Below, one piece after another: positions 22,083 through 33,300 of a stretch of 64,000 bases of DNA. The notes below the pieces were generated by a model. The model was not told the DNA's origin, did no database searches, and saw nothing but the letters and a program-made list of their open reading frames with translations. The position numbers were made by a program, and so were the translations under genes. Every line of letters starts with the position of its first letter. The first letter of the stretch is position 1. The stretch is from positions 479,501 through 543,500 of the forward strand of contig CAJHNH020001136.1 of the NCBI GenBank assembly GCA_905116865.2. Reading direction: 5' to 3'. Origin of the DNA: Candidula unifasciata. Lineage: Eukaryota > Mollusca > Gastropoda > Stylommatophora > Geomitridae.

Positions 22083-22350
22083 CAGTCTTCCCTGGATGGG
22101 TTTCAGGACCCCATCTTGAGACCAACTGCCCCCAACAGGCATATTGTAAAAGTCCTGTAATTAGGGGTTCCCCCCTCAGAGTTGGAGTGCAAGAGGCGAG
22201 GAACCAACAGTTTGCACACAAATAAGCCATTTCTGTAAAACAGATGTGCATGCAAAACTAAAGTTCTGGGAAGAAGACCAAAGCTCAGAAGTGGATGAAG
22301 CACCAGAACTTTCCACCCTTGTTTGCAGCTGGTGAATACTAAGAAGAAGA
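22083..22350 (+). repeat. SINE-A copy, diverged
   Basis: Recognisable blocks are GTTTCAGGACCCCATC near the start, TGTAAAAGTCCTGTAATTAG, TGTAAAACAGATGTGCATGC and CCAGAACTTTCC, then an AAGAAGAAG tail. Confidence 0.65.
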
Positions 22351-22679
22351 TTCAGTATAAAATTGGTATCCAAAATGTCTTGGGAAGTAAAGTCAGCAGG
22401 CACAATACTGACCCCACTACTCGTCAAGTACTGACTGGTCTATACAAAATAAAACTAGTTAAACATGCCATATGCATCAAAGGAGACGTCAAATTTACAC
22501 ACATACCATGTTATGAAGACTCAAAGTTGTAACCACACTCCATAAAATTAATGCATTTCCCCACTCACGCCCACAGCAGCCATAAACTTTGTCCAATTTT
22601 TTCCACATTATTCTGAACTACTCATGACTTCCAAAAACCTATTCACTAATTTCAGGATCTGTAAAAATAAACCTCACCT

Positions 22680-22990
22680 TTACTCCAGTGCTTCTCCTAG
22701 ACATGAAGTTTCAGCGTGATCACAATGAAATTTAACAAAACCGGATTTTCCCCCCCTTAATTTTCCAAAAAAAAAAAAAAAAGACATGGACTCATTCATT
22801 CCTGCTCGAAGACATTTCATGGCTAATGTTTTAAGGTTTTGTTTTTTCAAAGGATTAAAGTCTAAACATACACAGCTATTTACTGAAAGAAAATCTGGTA
22901 ATCCTAGTTTCAGCTTCATAGCAAACGGGTCACCCCACATATGCTCCGCTCCTGTGCCAACGAAAAACAAACGCAGCTCACAGTGTCACG
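22680..22990 (-). repeat. dispersed repeat related to 9501 and 36330
   Basis: The minus strand contains the GTGACCCGTTTGCTATGAAG and CTGAAACTAGGATTACCAGA blocks shared with 36405-36500. An A-run at 22768-22784 interrupts it. Confidence 0.5.
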
Positions 22991-23384
22991 CCATGCACTC
23001 AACTCAGAATCTGGGCGACGAAACTACATCCTTCCAGTCTACAAATTGAGCAAAAATGCAACGGCCACCGTCTAGCAAAAAAAAATATTTGCCACGGCTC
23101 TAAAAAAAAAAAAAAAAAAAAAAAAAAAGGTGGCCGTACCTAGCGTCCATTTTGACCGGAAGAATTATATGAGGGTTAATAAACGGTCACCCCAGCAGTA
23201 CCCTCCTTATTAGATGGGGAAGGGACTTAGGACATTACATCCACCAGCAGGCGTCGCCCCTACAACGACCTGCCTGCCATCGTTAACGACTGTTCACCCA
23301 ACAGCCATGCAGTTCTTTGGCACGAAGGAGACAGATAAAACTGGCCGTCACCCAAAAATAAATAATGAATAATGAAGAAACTGA
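22991..23384. other. poly-A run and unassigned sequence
   Basis: A 28-bp A-run lies at 23101-23128. Nothing else is recognised. Confidence 0.5.
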
Positions 23385-23910
23385 AAATGTCACAAACTGA
23401 GTATCTAGGCTCTATAATAAACAGCTCAAAAGTCCAAAAGAGGATGGCCACAGCAAAATAACAATTAAACAGTATTAAAAGTCTATGGTTAAGCACAAGC
23501 AAGGAAATCAAATTGAAAACTTTCAGAGCAAGCAACTTCCCTGTAGCAACATAAGGATGAAGCCAAGGACTATCTCCATGTTGTTAAGAGAGAGGGCGAG
23601 GGGCTTTTGAGCTGAAATGCTACAAACAGATTCTCAGAATACCATGGATAAAGAAGGGAAGAAGTACTGATACTCCAAAAGATCTGGACAGTAAAGAAGA
23701 TTGGTTAACAAACAGCAACTTGTCCCATGGCAGACTGGAAAAATTATTCCAGGGAGGAGAGGCAGGGGCCACACAAAGATGAGCAGAGGATACAAGTGAC
23801 TACTTAAATATGAAAGTGTACGAGGTATAAGAGCTGGCGAGAGACCGACTTTCTTTCAGGCAGACCGTGATGGAAGGGAACTGCTACATGATGATGATTG
23901 ACTGACTGAT
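23385..23910 (+). mobile_element. RTE-like LINE fragment, 3' end
   Basis: TEYLGSIINSSKVQKRMATA, SLWLSTSKEIKLKTFRASNF and later REERQGP..DEQRIQVTT match the LINE at 53778 and 57124, with many frameshifts. The 3' end reads GAACTGCTACATGATGATGATT; this tip is the presumed seed of the minisatellite at 62668. Confidence 0.78.
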
Positions 23911-24679
23911 TATTGTATAATTCATTACCCCTCATGAGTTTCAATTAACAAATGAAATGCTTCCTTACAGATGATTATCTCAACTACAGCTTAATTTGAG
24001 GTCAGACATATTATGAGCATCCTGAAAAATCAAACCAAGGCTTACTCCTTTACTAACTTCTGTAAAACCATATCTCTGATGCCTCAGTCATTTTTTAACT
24101 TGCTCACTAACTGACCAGAACTCACACCCATTTGTTAAATCTGCTTTTACGTAGACAAGCACAAAAAAAAAAAATTCAACCTTCAAATATGGATTTATCG
24201 CACACCATATTCTTGATTTCATGCTTTTCTGTAAAAGCAGTGTTTTTTTATGCAGATCTCTTGGGATCGTCACGGAGCTATGGGCTTTCGTGTTTTGTGC
24301 GATGCTCTCCAATTTAATCATATATAGCTACATACAAGTGTTTGCATATATGTAACACAATAAACAGATAACTCAGGCCTGTAACATCAACAATTAATCA
24401 ATTCATTTCTTATTTTTAGCTGGATTAAAATTGAGTTAAACTTTAAGATCTGAATAATCAGGGAGACTGGATCAAAAGTAGTTTCAGTTCCCAAAACAGA
24501 CCTAATATGGCCATAAAAACTATAATGGATCGGACAGAACAGCAATGGTGACACTGATCCGGGCTGAAAAGCCAAGGGGTCAACCAGCCTGAAACTGGAC
24601 ACAGGCTATCAGAGACATCCTGGGCATGAAAGTTGACACGGGATACTACGGCTTTTGAGGGAAGCTATGACAGAGTGGA
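23911..24679. other. no recognisable feature
   Basis: AT-rich sequence; no exon or element recognised. Confidence 0.45.
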
Positions 24680-25025
24680 ATTCTGCATTCTTTGCAGTGA
24701 TGTGCACATGCTGCTCCCAAAATCCTTGGATGGTCCTATCTCTCTAAGCGCATTAACTATGTCAGGACAATCCACAGGCTAGCAATCTGCAACTAATCTA
24801 TCAACTCTTTCACTGCCAACAACACCTGCATCTACTGGGACAGACATGAAGGTAACTGCATGGACAGAGAAGTTTTGCAATGACTCAATCCACTGCCTGT
24901 GTTCGGAGCCGGCCTCGACCCGCCAGTTCATGCTCATAGATTCACTCAGCACCCACACATGGGAACAGTTCTGTGATTCCAGCCACATGAAAGCTTGTGT
25001 GGATGCTACACACACATTCATTTAA
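24680..25025 (-). mobile_element. LINE-B-like RNase H fragment
   Basis: A single minus-strand frame encodes SQNCSHVWVLSESMSMNWRV, VTFMSVPVDAGVVGSERVDR and LVADC. This follows the LINE-B layout THVVIVTDS...ML.KV then SPG.AGV.GNE.AD, with catalytic positions changed. Confidence 0.55.
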
Positions 25026-26088
25026 CATATTTCTTATTCCAACCACTGTTAGATCAATTTTTGAATGTCATGGAAGAAAACTGCTTGGGAACAAAATAAT
25101 ATGAGAAAGGCAGCTGAAAACCTCACTTCATTATGTTACGACTTGAATAGGAATTTCTAACACTTCACAATACTAACAATTTCTGAGTGACACGTTTACG
25201 GCCCTGAATATTATTGCGAAACATGGATGACACAGTACTAAAAAAAAATCTGTTTGCTTTTTGTTGTTGCTGGTAACAAATTTGTTGAAAAATGTTCACA
25301 TTTCCCCTTGTTAGCATAATTTTGAAAAGTGAAGCGAACTGACAATTTTTCTCCTCAAAACAATCATTTATCAATCTTGCATTTCAGTACCATTCCGGAA
25401 TCCATAAAAATTTAATGTCGAAGGCACATGTGTTTAATCTGTTAATGTGTCAAAGCACAGCTACAATCCTCGGGGCAGCAGGGAAAACCATTAGGCTACA
25501 CTAGATGTTAAGGGAAAAGAACAATAGGTGAAATCACTGGTGTTGAGCTGCCACCAGTAGCACAACTAATATAGTCATTATAGTATATAATGGATGTTCC
25601 TATCTTTAAAAGTCATTACTATCTAGGCTGGCAAGCACTAATTATCAGCGCTTTACTGTCATAACCACGATCCATCAAGCTGGCAATCTGCAAACTCAAT
25701 CTATCAGAACTACTTTATTTACACAAGTGTTATTGCTAATTATCACACCTTCATACTTATTTATCTTCAAAATGATAATTCATAAACATTAGGGTTCTGG
25801 AAAAGGACTGGAGTACAGAAGTGGATGAATGACCAGAACTTTCTGCCGGAGTTTACGGCCGGTGAACGCGAAGAAGAAGATCAATACTATGCTGGAGTAG
25901 TACAGAACTTGTAGCTATAGACAACAGACCCTTGTTCATGCCAGTGGCGCCCCAGACTTATGGTTTACCTCCTGATTGTGATTTTATGGCTGGGTCAACC
26001 TGGAAGTCTGGGTCAATAATAATAACTGGAAAAAAAAAAAATCTTACTCTGTTAGACAATTCTGAAACTGAGTGTTTCTGAACTTGTG
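25026..26088. other. unassigned, with a SINE-A 3' fragment
   Basis: 25795-25880 is the last part of SINE-A (CAGAACTTTCTGCCGGAGTT, then GCGAAGAAGAAG). Nothing else is recognised. Confidence 0.5.
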
Positions 26089-26225
26089 AATTCCCTGTGT
26101 GGGTCCAGGGTGCCTGATTTTAGAGGGGGAAAAAAAGAACAAACACACTTCTCCCAAGTTAAGAATTTTAAAGTTGACTAATTGAGATTCCGCTGAAACT
26201 GAATGTGTTGGGCCGAAAGGTGCAG
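26089..26225 (+). repeat. SINE-A, old partial copy
   Basis: CCCTGTGTGGGTCCAGGGTG, then GAACAAACACACTTCTCCC and AAAGTTGACTAATTG match the first half of SINE-A. Confidence 0.55.
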
Positions 26226-26399
26226 ATATCACAGCCTAGCTGTAAATCTACAAAACGACATGCCAATCGCCCTTTAAAGGGTGAACACAGCAGTAGAGCT
26301 TGTAATAATCTGTTTTACTCACATTTTTTAAACAGTTTAATTTAAAACTGAATATTTTAAAAAACTATAAAACTAAAAAGCCAAGGACTATACCTCGAT

Positions 26400-26830
26400 T
26401 CACATGCTAGGAATAAGTAATACTTTAATTAAGGTCTATGCAAACGAAGAAACAAAATGAAGATTTAAAGACATCACAAAAAGCTTCATTCATTATTGGT
26501 TGGCAGCATCAGAATGTAGTAGCAAAAAGAAAAGAAATTCACCAGAAAGCGCCTATGACCGACTCACCCAAAGCAGTTTTATATAGTAAGTTTGTCTTTC
26601 AAATACATCAATAGCAAGTTTATTATTTCATATAATAATTCTAACATGGCAGACAGAAAAAGGAATACACTCCAGCTTTAAAAAAAATATCGTAACCTTT
26701 CTAAGAACAGCTTTAAAAGAGTACACAAAGCAGAATGCATAAACAGTTTAAAAGGCAAATACTTTCCCTCTCACAACCATAAACTAACAGAAGAAGGCAA
26801 AGAAACAATACTTGGGGGGAAAAAAGCGAT
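26400..26830. repeat. diverged duplicate of 20960-21560
   Basis: Collinear with the segment 5.4 kb upstream (see that entry). It lies downstream of UBE2S exon 5 on that gene's strand and could include its 3' UTR; a minus-strand AATAAA is at 26624-26619. Confidence 0.55.
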
Positions 26831-27235
26831 TACAAAAACAGAAAAACATTTCTGGTATTTTTCCACAGAAAATTAAAATACAGAGGGATGTGAAGTTTTT
26901 ATGTTAACAATGAATCTCAGAGAACCCCTCAGAAACATCTACCTGGTACTTAGAGAGTTAATTATCAAGTATAGCAACTGCAAGAAAAATAATCAAGCTC
27001 TAGTATACAACCGTCAAAAAACATTGTATGGATATTTCAACGCTACACATTCCCATGTACCAAAATAAAAAAAACATTCAACAACTCCACACACATACTC
27101 TTTTCAAGAAGACGACAGCATGAAAACCTCAAGGCATATTACTGTTATGATAGAGATGGCAGCTCTTTTTGTCGGTTAAAAATAATGACACATGATTGTG
27201 AAATTGAAGTTATGGTGATCTGAATGTAGGACTGG
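26831..27235 (-). other. probable UBE2S 3' UTR
   Basis: It follows directly after the UBE2S stop codon on the minus strand, is AT-rich and contains no other recognised feature. The end of the transcript is not fixed by the sequence. Confidence 0.45.
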
Positions 27236-27365
27236 TCACAAGCGTTTTAATGTCTTCTTTTTATCACGTTTCTTTTTCTCCAAAAGCTTTTTATCTCCTG
27301 CGTGTTTTTTTGCAAGAGGACCGTCTGCTGTTTTATCTTCTGTAGAGCAGTTTTCCTCTGAGACT
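27236..27365 (-). CDS. UBE2S: UBE2S coding exon 5 (lysine-rich APC/C-binding tail)
   Basis: After a TTTCAG acceptor the exon completes an arginine codon and encodes a 42-residue tail to the TGA at 27238-27236. The tail contains [14 protein letters not shown] and ends LKRL. In vertebrates the equivalent KKLAAKKK...LRRL end binds the APC2/APC4 face of the APC/C, so the docking element seems conserved. Confidence 0.9.
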
Positions 27366-30299
27366 CTGAAATGCATAATAATAATTCACTAAATCAAATT
27401 TCTGCATGATTCATGCCCTGTCTGCATACATAAAACAACCTCCTGCCTCTTGCATACATTTAGCACATAGTTTAGTCATTCGCCCTGCAAAAATCTTTAA
27501 AAACAAAAAAGTAAAAAAAAGTAAAAAGAAATGCATCCTTATAATTCTCCCAAACTCTACCCTAAGAAATTAGAGGAAAAGAAGACAAAGTTTAAAAATT
27601 CCGCGTCTTAGTCTCAGGCAGTTTTTATAAACATCCAGAGGGTGAAATTGCTAGACCACCACTCCCAGGAAAGCTCAAAGACTACAGCCGTCAATTCACT
27701 AAAACATATATACATAAAACCATACCCCTATGTCTATATAATGCAGTTAGAGTCAGTACCAAAAGTTCCCCATGTGGGTTCTGGGGCCCCATTGTGGGAA
27801 CAACAAGAATAGATCCACTGCCTCCCCAACAAGCATGTCGTAAGAGTCAAATAATTGGGGAGCTTCCTCTCTTCGAAGCCGGGGTGCATCTGCCCAAGCG
27901 ACAAGAAACAACCCACTGCATGTAAATAAGCCCTTAAGAGGGAAGCACAGGCAAAACAGGCCTTGGCACAAAACCAAAGACCAAATTCACCAACAACCAG
28001 GGCTTTCCGCCAAAGTATCTAAAGCCGTTATTTGGGTACAGTGGACTTCATGTCGTCAAACACATGTAAATGTCAGGAAAAAGAGCTTTCCTCGGGCAAC
28101 AGGGTTCATTCATTCAGTACCAGTGTCAGGGTTCGCCCTGTTACTGGACAGTTCAGTATGATGATGATTAATCTGTAACCCTTAGTGCAACTCAAGTAAG
28201 TGTATACACACGTATAAACGAGCATGAAAGTATGAGCGAAGCGTAGCTGGGTCGAGGACAAACGGGCTTCACGAAGGTTGACCAACCACGGCGTGAACTC
28301 AGGAACGGAGAATAAAACTGAGTGGACAGGCGAGACTCTGACATTCTGGACCAGACTTCTTGCTTGTGTGACTGCTGTGTAGTTTGACGTGGGACAAAAG
28401 TTTATATTGTTAAATTTAGTGACCGTTCATTTTGACTTGTAGAAATGTACCAGTGTAGTTATTAGCTGTAACGCGTTCTGTTTGTAGTGTCATTAAATGT
28501 ATTTAATTCGTTACAGAGTAGATAGCATGTGGTCTAGTTAGATCTCAGTTAATATCTTATGTAAGGTAGCAGCTTAGCCTTGTCATTAGTTGTAACTAGA
28601 AGCCAGACCATGCATTGTTGGTGGCATTAGCACTGTCGACACACTTAGGCCTACGCGTGTGCCATAGCGTCTTTGGCATCGGGAGACAGCGAGTTGAGCT
28701 GGCTCTGTACAGGAGAGTGGTAGCGGCTCAGAGCCTTCTTCTATTTTTTCACATTAGTGTTCAACAGCTGGAAAACTGTGTGTTGCGTGTAGTTACATAA
28801 GAAATCGACCCAGTCCTGAACAACGCAAATTCCTTGTGTGAATTTTGGGGCAACAATGTGTGTATGTGTGTAAGGGGAGCTCAATGCCTTTTAACAAGAA
28901 TGTTATAAAGAGTCAACTATTTAGAGTTGTTTCCCTTGTACACACTACATCAAAGTCAACTAAGAGAGAAATCTTCGTTTCAAGGAAATCATGTCTCTCT
29001 CTGAAATGGCAAATAAGAAATGTGTACTTGAGTGAAAAGTTAACACTTTATTCTGACCTATTTGGGGTAGCATTTCACATATTTGTCTTTAGCATATTTC
29101 AAAGTGACAAAATCACAGCTCTGAAAATGCATGTAGGTGACTGTAGTGCCAACGATGTTTCTGAACTTTTGTGGACACCATCTAACTGTTGCACTAACCC
29201 ACTCTTTCCCAATTGTTACTTAAAAGTTCTCTTGCCTCACAGTGTTAATTACAGAGTCCCAGACACTATTTTGAGGGGGGAAGGGAAGAACATACTCACT
29301 GCCTGTCTAAGAAATGTTTTGTAAAAGGCGACTAGCTAGGAGTGTTTCTTTGTGTCTGGGAAGCAAACAACCAACAGTCTGCATAAATATAAGCTGATCT
29401 GATGCAATCAATGTGGTCACTCTTAAATCAGAGTCCCAGCACTTATCTTCTGGTGGTATGCACTAATAACACCTTTCTTTTAAGCATCATGTTTACAGCA
29501 ATACTGTAAATGGCACTTTAGTGTAGGACCGGCACCTCCCCCCCCCTTCCCTTAAACACTATGTAGTGGGCACCTGCACTTTTTTTTTCTTAAGAAGACA
29601 CCTTTTGTTTAAAGAAAAAACTTTATAGTGCCCGCTCCCCTTTTTTCCCCTAGAACAAAGCCCTGGATAGTTCTAACATTCCAAGCTTTCACTTCACCGA
29701 TAATAATGAAAACATATTACCTTAGAGGCTTGGCGTGAATTTCTGTAAACATTTTAGCTCGGAGGGAGTAGTCTTCATATTGCTCCAACAACAACTTTCC
29801 AGCTTCAGCATTCAGGGCTGACTCAGGGTTAGGAACAATCAGCAAACACTTGACTGTCTGTAGATTAACAAAGCGATATAGAGTCAATATATTTGACACA
29901 GAAATATGCTTCATGTAGTATGATAATAGATATGTTTCATAAAGTTATGACAGGGTGAAGCTTTATCAGGAAAGAAAGAATCAGAAAGACCAGAGAAAGA
30001 GGCAAGAGATGAAGAAAGAATAAGGGGAATAGCCCCATGCTAATTTGAATAATTTAAATACATAGAGGTGGTTGGACTGTCTATAACCCTGAGTTTAGAT
30101 TCTAGCACACTGGAACAATCAACAAGGAAAACTTCAACAGTAAATGGTCTGAGGTTACCTGAAAAAAAGATCCTGTTTAAAAAATAACCAGCCAGGAACA
30201 AGTAACAAGGAAGCGGGCAAAAAAAAGGACAAAGTCCGGCCAAAGTTCAAATCTAAGAGGCTAGGTTTGGTTCAGTACATATTCGAGGTAGGAATAGTC

Positions 30300-30350
<51 letters not shown>

Positions 30351-33300
30351 CCTCCAAGAAAACAGTAGAGAGAGAGAGAGAGAGCTCCTCCAAGAAAACA
30401 GTGGGAAGGAAGTTTGCAATCTATTGCTTGATGGGTAACAATGTCTATTTCTTATTCTGTGTCGATCTGAGCTCTTTAATGTCATCAACTAGCTGCTTTG
30501 AAATCAAATATTTTCACGTGTAGCACCTGTGTTGGTAGTTGTGGCTGCATTCTAACAAGATGACCAAACCTTCTGATTTGTTTCTTAATTAACTTGGTGC
30601 ATGGAGGTGTTCCTGCTCTCGCTCTGACAGTATCATTTGTCACTTTGCCTCATACGGTTGGCAGCTTTTCTCATGCATCTCATTTCACATGTGTTAATGT
30701 TATGTAGATTATCCTTGGATAATGTCCAAGTTAAACACTAGTAGCAGTGTTTGTATGAATCTGCTGTTTACTATATATGTTCCTTGTCGGTCATATTTAT
30801 AAAACACGTTTTTCAGTGCAGTTAAAACCAACCTGCAAGCTATCCAAAAAACTAGTACTGACTCCTGTGCATATAATGTGTCAGCTCGCTTCTAAATTCA
30901 TCGACACTGCGCGTCACTAAAAGAAGAGACTATTGAGTTTAGTGCTCCTAACAGCACTATGAGCTGTGATTATCGGTTATTGACTGAGTTCCAGATTCGT
31001 ACATCATGGCAATGATGAGTCATGCATTTTTTCGCTGTGTTCCTGGAACAAGGTGTGTGCTATAGCTGCTATTTATTTGCTGGCTGTGGCTGCAACTTGG
31101 CCGGGGACATGTGGAGAATGGCCAGGAATAGTTTTAATCTACTCATCGCCCAGCTACTCGTCAAATGAAGTTGATTTTCAGGAATGAGGCCTAGTCTCGC
31201 AGTGTGTTTTTTGAGGCATGCACCTTATGGTTTGCCAGATCAAATCATGTGTGTTTTGCTGAATGAGGACACTTTGTATGGCTACGGCATTCACTTGAAG
31301 TATGCAGCGTATCTGACACAATTTGCAACTGTCCCCGTGTGGGTTCTGGGGCCCCATTCTGGGGAAAACAAGAATTGACCCACTGACTACCCAAAAGCAT
31401 GTTGTAAGAGTCAAACTAGCTGGGGAGCTTCCTTTGAAGTCGGAACGCATCTGCCTGAGATCTAAGGAACCAACAGTCTGCACTCAAGCGAATCAGCTCT
31501 GTAAAACTGATGCACATGCAACACTCAGGTTCTGGAGCAGGACTGCAGTTCAGAAATGGACGAACAACCAGAACTTTCCGCCAGAGTGTACAGCTGGAGA
31601 ACGCGAAGAAGAAGAAGTTTGTGACTGGAATCACTGGCATAGGCAGTTGAGCAATTATGGGCCAAGCTCGTTTGCTGTGATGCCATAGCAATTATGGGCC
31701 AAGCTCGTTTGCTGTGATGCCATAGCAATTATGGGCCAAGCTCGTTTGCTGTGATGCCATAGCAATTATGGGCCAAGCTCGTTTGCTGTGATGCCATAAC
31801 CGTAACGACTAACTAACTGACTGACTATAAGAAAAGAACACATACTCACCAATAAAATATGTTTGATGCCCAGCTCTGGCTTCCAGTCTTTTTTTAATGT
31901 GTTGACGCAGATCTCTCCATTGCCAGACACATTGGGATGAAATATTTTGGTGAGAAAGAAAGCTTTGGGTGGTTCTGAGGGAAAGTTGTTGCCGAGGACA
32001 AGTTTCATACGGAAAGTCCCGCCAGCATATGGTGTGCCAGCTGAAAAACATATATATTTAAAAAAAAAATTATCCTGCTGGGAATTTGACGAGCATGGCA
32101 TACTGCAGAACTTATATCAACGTTTTATAAAGCATTTTAAAAAATCTGTTAGCTGTTGTAAAACTCATCATGGAAGTTTTAGATTGAGTGATTCTTTTGT
32201 TTACATTTATAATGTTGCCCCCATGTTTACTATACAAATAAAAATGTACAGCACCTTAACTATATTAATTAAATGAAACTGACTGTCCGACCCATCTTCA
32301 GCAGCCAGGACAAAGTTCCTGCTGTTGCTGCAATCTGGTCGAGCCTGCCGATTCAGTCACTGTTTGATTCTTTCAGTCACTCTGCCTCTCTGATAGCATC
32401 TGGTATATCAGCCTGATTAATTATGCATATGCTTTTCACAACAGTAAGCCTTTGGTCTTGTTTGCTTCCCTTCCTCATACTCACAAATGCCCTCAACAAA
32501 AATGATTGTTGTCGTGACCTTTTGAACTTCAATCAGTTTTTAAGTTCGAATTTAGTAGCAACAGTTTGTCTCTGTCTTGTGTGCCCTCTGGGCATGATGA
32601 GGATTCATTGACTGACATTAAACATATACTGAATGTGACAATTTATATTTCTACGATCTTATACAAATGATACATAAGCGATGCGATATTGCACACAACC
32701 AAACCTAATTGGTAGACATAAATATCATAACCATCAGGTGCCTTGCCGACTGGCGTGGGCGATCATGCCTCTCCATAATCTGCGATCTCCTGCAGCATGT
32801 ATCAGTTCGTGTGCCGACACACCTCCATGCCATGCAACAAGACTGTCAAGCATCTTCTCTCGTTGTCTTCCTCTATCCCTCCTTCCACAGATCTTTCCAG
32901 TGGTCACAACATGTTGTATTTTCCCTCTTCACATAACATGGCCGAAAAATGATGACTGTCTCCTGATGTCTGTGATAAGTTGTCTTCGAGCTCCTGCCCC
33001 TTTCAAAACCTCTTGGTTGCTCTTTTTGGCTGTCCAAGGTATTCTAAGCATTCTTCTGTAAAACCACATCTCTGAGGCCCCTAGAAATGGTTTGGCCTGC
33101 CTACCGATTGTCCAGGATTCACATACATATGTTAAAACTGGATGTATTAGCAAGCAAGAATTCTTTTTCTAACTCTCAATGACAAGGATATAAACATACA
33201 TAAATATACATTATTGAAATACAAAAAAATGGTCTCTATATTTCAATTATACCATGGAGGACGGGTTGAACAAGACACTGTTTTTTTAAATTACAACCAC

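Noticed and set aside
28845..29324. 159-codon plus-strand ORF in UBE2S intron 4
   Set aside because: It overlaps decayed SINE-A pieces and resembles no protein; the composition looks non-coding.
30261..30488. Serine/leucine repeat ORF
   Set aside because: Translation of the (GA)n microsatellite.
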